Shown: piece by piece, positions 62,401 to 64,000 of the stretch
Layout: every line of letters starts with the position of its first letter
How positions within the stretch are numbered: the first letter of the stretch is position 1
DNA from: Schizochytrium sp. TIO01
Lineage: Eukaryota; Sar; Bigyra; Thraustochytrida; Thraustochytriidae
Reading direction: 5' to 3'
Assembly (NCBI GenBank): GCA_004764695.1
Contig: SMSO01000033.1
Span: 1,751,001 to 1,815,000 of the forward strand
Length of the DNA stretch: 64,000 nucleotides
Position numbers and translations under genes: made by a program
The notes under the pieces: model-generated
What the model saw: the letters and a program-made list of their open reading frames with translations, nothing else
What the model was told of the DNA's origin: nothing
Database searches by the model: none

Positions 62401-62805
62401 GACTTTTCTAAGATTTTATTTTTTGAATCAAAGTCTAGTTATAACATCTCCGTAAACTTTACTTAGACATTTAGATTCTTTTAAAATGGTTAAGCCCGAG
62501 GCTGAGGCCAAATAACGACAAGGGATCTATTCCCTTTAGTAGAATGGCCGAGTAAAAGGGAGTGACCAAAGACAAACAAAACAACAACTACCTCAAGATC
62601 AAGAGCAAACGAATGAACTTTATAATATGTGGGAGTCAAAAGAATCGAAGAAATTTGGAAATATGACAAATATTGCTTTGTTCAAGAGGGGGCTAAGGGG
62701 TAAAATTACTACTAGTACTACGCGCAGGATTTATTGGTTGAATGATGGAGCAATAAGAGAGAAAAATTAGAGTGCTTCTCCAAACATTTTAATACTCCTG
62801 TTTGT
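56401..62805. other. AT-rich, mostly non-repetitive region without recognised genes
   Basis: In 6.4 kb, stop codons are frequent in all frames and the longest frames are under 100 codons. None matches a family I know. Unlike the stretch before 56.7 kb, microsatellites are few. A perfect hairpin lies at 59746-59773. Decayed genes or mobile elements may be present but cannot be recognised by eye. Confidence 0.45.
59746..59773. repeat. Perfect 11-bp hairpin
   Basis: CTGTCCTGGAG (59746-59756) and its exact reverse complement CTCCAGGACAG (59763-59773) flank a 6-nt loop AATGAA. It is GC-rich in an AT-rich setting, so the fold would be stable. No T-run follows on either side. Confidence 0.7.
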
Positions 62806-64000
62806 TTAGGAGGATTCTGAGCAACCAAGGTCGTTGTAGTTGAAGGATACGCTGATGTTGTAACCAAAGTTGGCCATGCAGGAAGCCTCAACGTTCTCAG
62901 AGGCAAGGCAGCCATCCTCTGAGTTATCAAGGTCGCATTGCTCAAAACGAACAGGGTAGAGGAAGAGTGGCGCATACTTGCTTTCATAAGCAGGGATGAC
63001 AAGCTGGTTGTTACAGGGGAGCAACGTCGAGGGAATAAAGAAAACTTCCGTCCAGCCGTCGCTACCTTCATACTGAACAGATACACCCATGGTGCAGGCA
63101 TCGTAGTCGTCACGAGTGGAGTACTCGTCAACAGAGCTGGCACAGTAGCTGCTGACCTTGTCGCGCTCACCAGCAGAACCATAGTTGAGGACAATAGCAT
63201 AGTATCCCTCGGTGTCGGCGAGATCTTCGCACTCAAGCAGAAAGTCATCATCTGAATCAGTAGACGGCTTGAGTGGCAGGAGGGCGGTACATACAGCCTT
63301 GGTCCATGCAGCTGCGGTCTTAGCCGAGGAGGACTTGGAGATGCTGCTTACACAGTCATCGACAGAGTCAGGCTGGTTGGCAGTAGAGCACCACTTGGAA
63401 ATACCAATGTCAACCTGCTCAGAAGTACAAGATCCAGTCCAGAAGGCCTTGCAAGCCCTCACCTCTGCGGTAAGGTCCTCAACCTCGCACTCAATAGCGT
63501 TGGAGCTGTTGGTGTAGCTACCGGCGTACTTGTACAGGTCACCGGTCTCACAGTAGCCACCAGCAGTAGTGCGGTTGATGTTTGTGTCGATCATGTGCTC
63601 TACGTTGAAGCGGTATCCACCGACGTAGTCCGAAGTAATAGCCTCCGTTGCAATACAGGTCACACGGAAGAAGATGCCCATCCATGGCTCAAGTACTGAC
63701 CAAACAGCCTCCAAGTCACCATAGCCATCCTCACCAGGGGCCGTGTAGGTGAGCTGAAGAGCATCCTCTGCATCTACACCAGAGACAGTAGTCCACCCAT
63801 CCGCAGGGTTATCTGAGAAGCAGGTCTTCGGCTCAAGAGTGTAGGTTCCGTTCGGGGTAGTAAGAAGAAGCTTGGTGAGAACGGAGCGTTCACCAGTATA
63901 GAAGCTGAGCTGGAAGGTCGGCTCCTCGACGGAGTAGAGAATGACTTCATCTTCTCCAGAGTTTTCCCAATCTGGCAAACAAGGAGATCCATAAGCTCCG
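62806..64000 (-). CDS. Partial paralogue of the secreted Cys-rich protein (5' part beyond window)
   Basis: The minus-strand frame runs off the right edge, so only the last 397 or so residues are seen. The readable part begins GAYGSPCLPDWE and aligns without gaps of note to the second half of the 1152-aa protein, from its residue 751 to the end. Identity by eye is about two thirds. Conserved blocks include FYTGERSVLTKLLLTTPNG, DYVGGYRFNVEHMIDT, RACKAFWTGSC, CTALLPLK and LVIPAYESKY. The C-terminus is short and has no membrane anchor or GPI signal. Several NxS/T sites are present. A Met at the apparent frame start would be false: the frame is open to the edge. Same strand and about 17 kb away, it is a dispersed tandem duplicate. 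Confidence 0.88.
   Translation of the reverse strand, partial: GAYGSPCLPDWENSGEDEVILYSVEEPTFQLSFYTGERSVLTKLLLTTPNGTYTLEPKTCFSDNPADGWTTVSGVDAEDALQLTYTAPGEDGYGDLEAVWSVLEPWMGIFFRVTCIATEAITSDYVGGYRFNVEHMIDTNINRTTAGGYCETGDLYKYAGSYTNSSNAIECEVEDLTAEVRACKAFWTGSCTSEQVDIGISKWCSTANQPDSVDDCVSSISKSSSAKTAAAWTKAVCTALLPLKPSTDSDDDFLLECEDLADTEGYYAIVLNYGSAGERDKVSSYCASSVDEYSTRDDYDACTMGVSVQYEGSDGWTEVFFIPSTLLPCNNQLVIPAYESKYAPLFLYPVRFEQCDLDNSEDGCLASENVEASCMANFGYNISVSFNYNDLGCSESS

Overview
The window looks like nuclear DNA of a unicellular, flagellated eukaryote with few introns. Every long gene is one uninterrupted frame. The gene set is eukaryotic (DRG1-type GTPase, WDR18/Ipi3, mitochondrial processing peptidase, a ciliary TPH-domain coiled-coil protein, a microsomal-family P450). 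Genes are separated by kilobases of simple-repeat-rich DNA with no operons. My best guess is a labyrinthulomycete (thraustochytrid) stramenopile. That is an inference from gene content and style, not a direct observation.

Layout: 0.6-8.5 kb holds DRG1 (+), an 816-aa protein with a possible C-terminal PH-like domain (+), riboflavin synthase (+) and a ciliary coiled-coil protein (-). 8.5-11.45 kb is a spacer with a cluster of forkhead-like TGTAAACA sites, a GC-rich island and strongly strand-skewed microsatellite DNA. 11.5-19.5 kb holds mitochondrial processing peptidase alpha (+), WDR18/Ipi3 (-), a GT92-like glycosyltransferase (+) and a Ser/Arg-rich disordered protein (-). A partial copy of the last gene's 5' end lies at about 14 kb. 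19.5-25.2 kb is repeat-rich spacer. 25.2-28.1 kb holds a dithiol glutaredoxin (+) and a bacterial-type TPR protein (-). 28.1-33.96 kb is spacer. 34.0-41.9 kb holds three redox genes: an acylating aldehyde dehydrogenase (+), a soluble-looking cytochrome P450 (-) and a quinone-oxidoreductase-like MDR enzyme (+). 42.5-45.9 kb holds a secreted 1152-aa Cys-rich protein made of two related halves (-). A 16.9-kb stretch with no gene I could support then leads to a second, partial member of the same secreted family (-), which is cut by the right edge.

Functionally the genes are mostly unrelated: ribosome biogenesis and translation GTPase, flavin synthesis, mitochondrial protein import, cilium, redox and cell surface. 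The most unusual items are the alpha-MPP that keeps the full HxxEH zinc motif, the riboflavin synthase with a coiled-coil tail and an in-frame open extension after its stop, the secreted tandem-repeat family, the duplicated 5' gene fragment, and the aldehyde dehydrogenase/P450/MDR neighbourhood.
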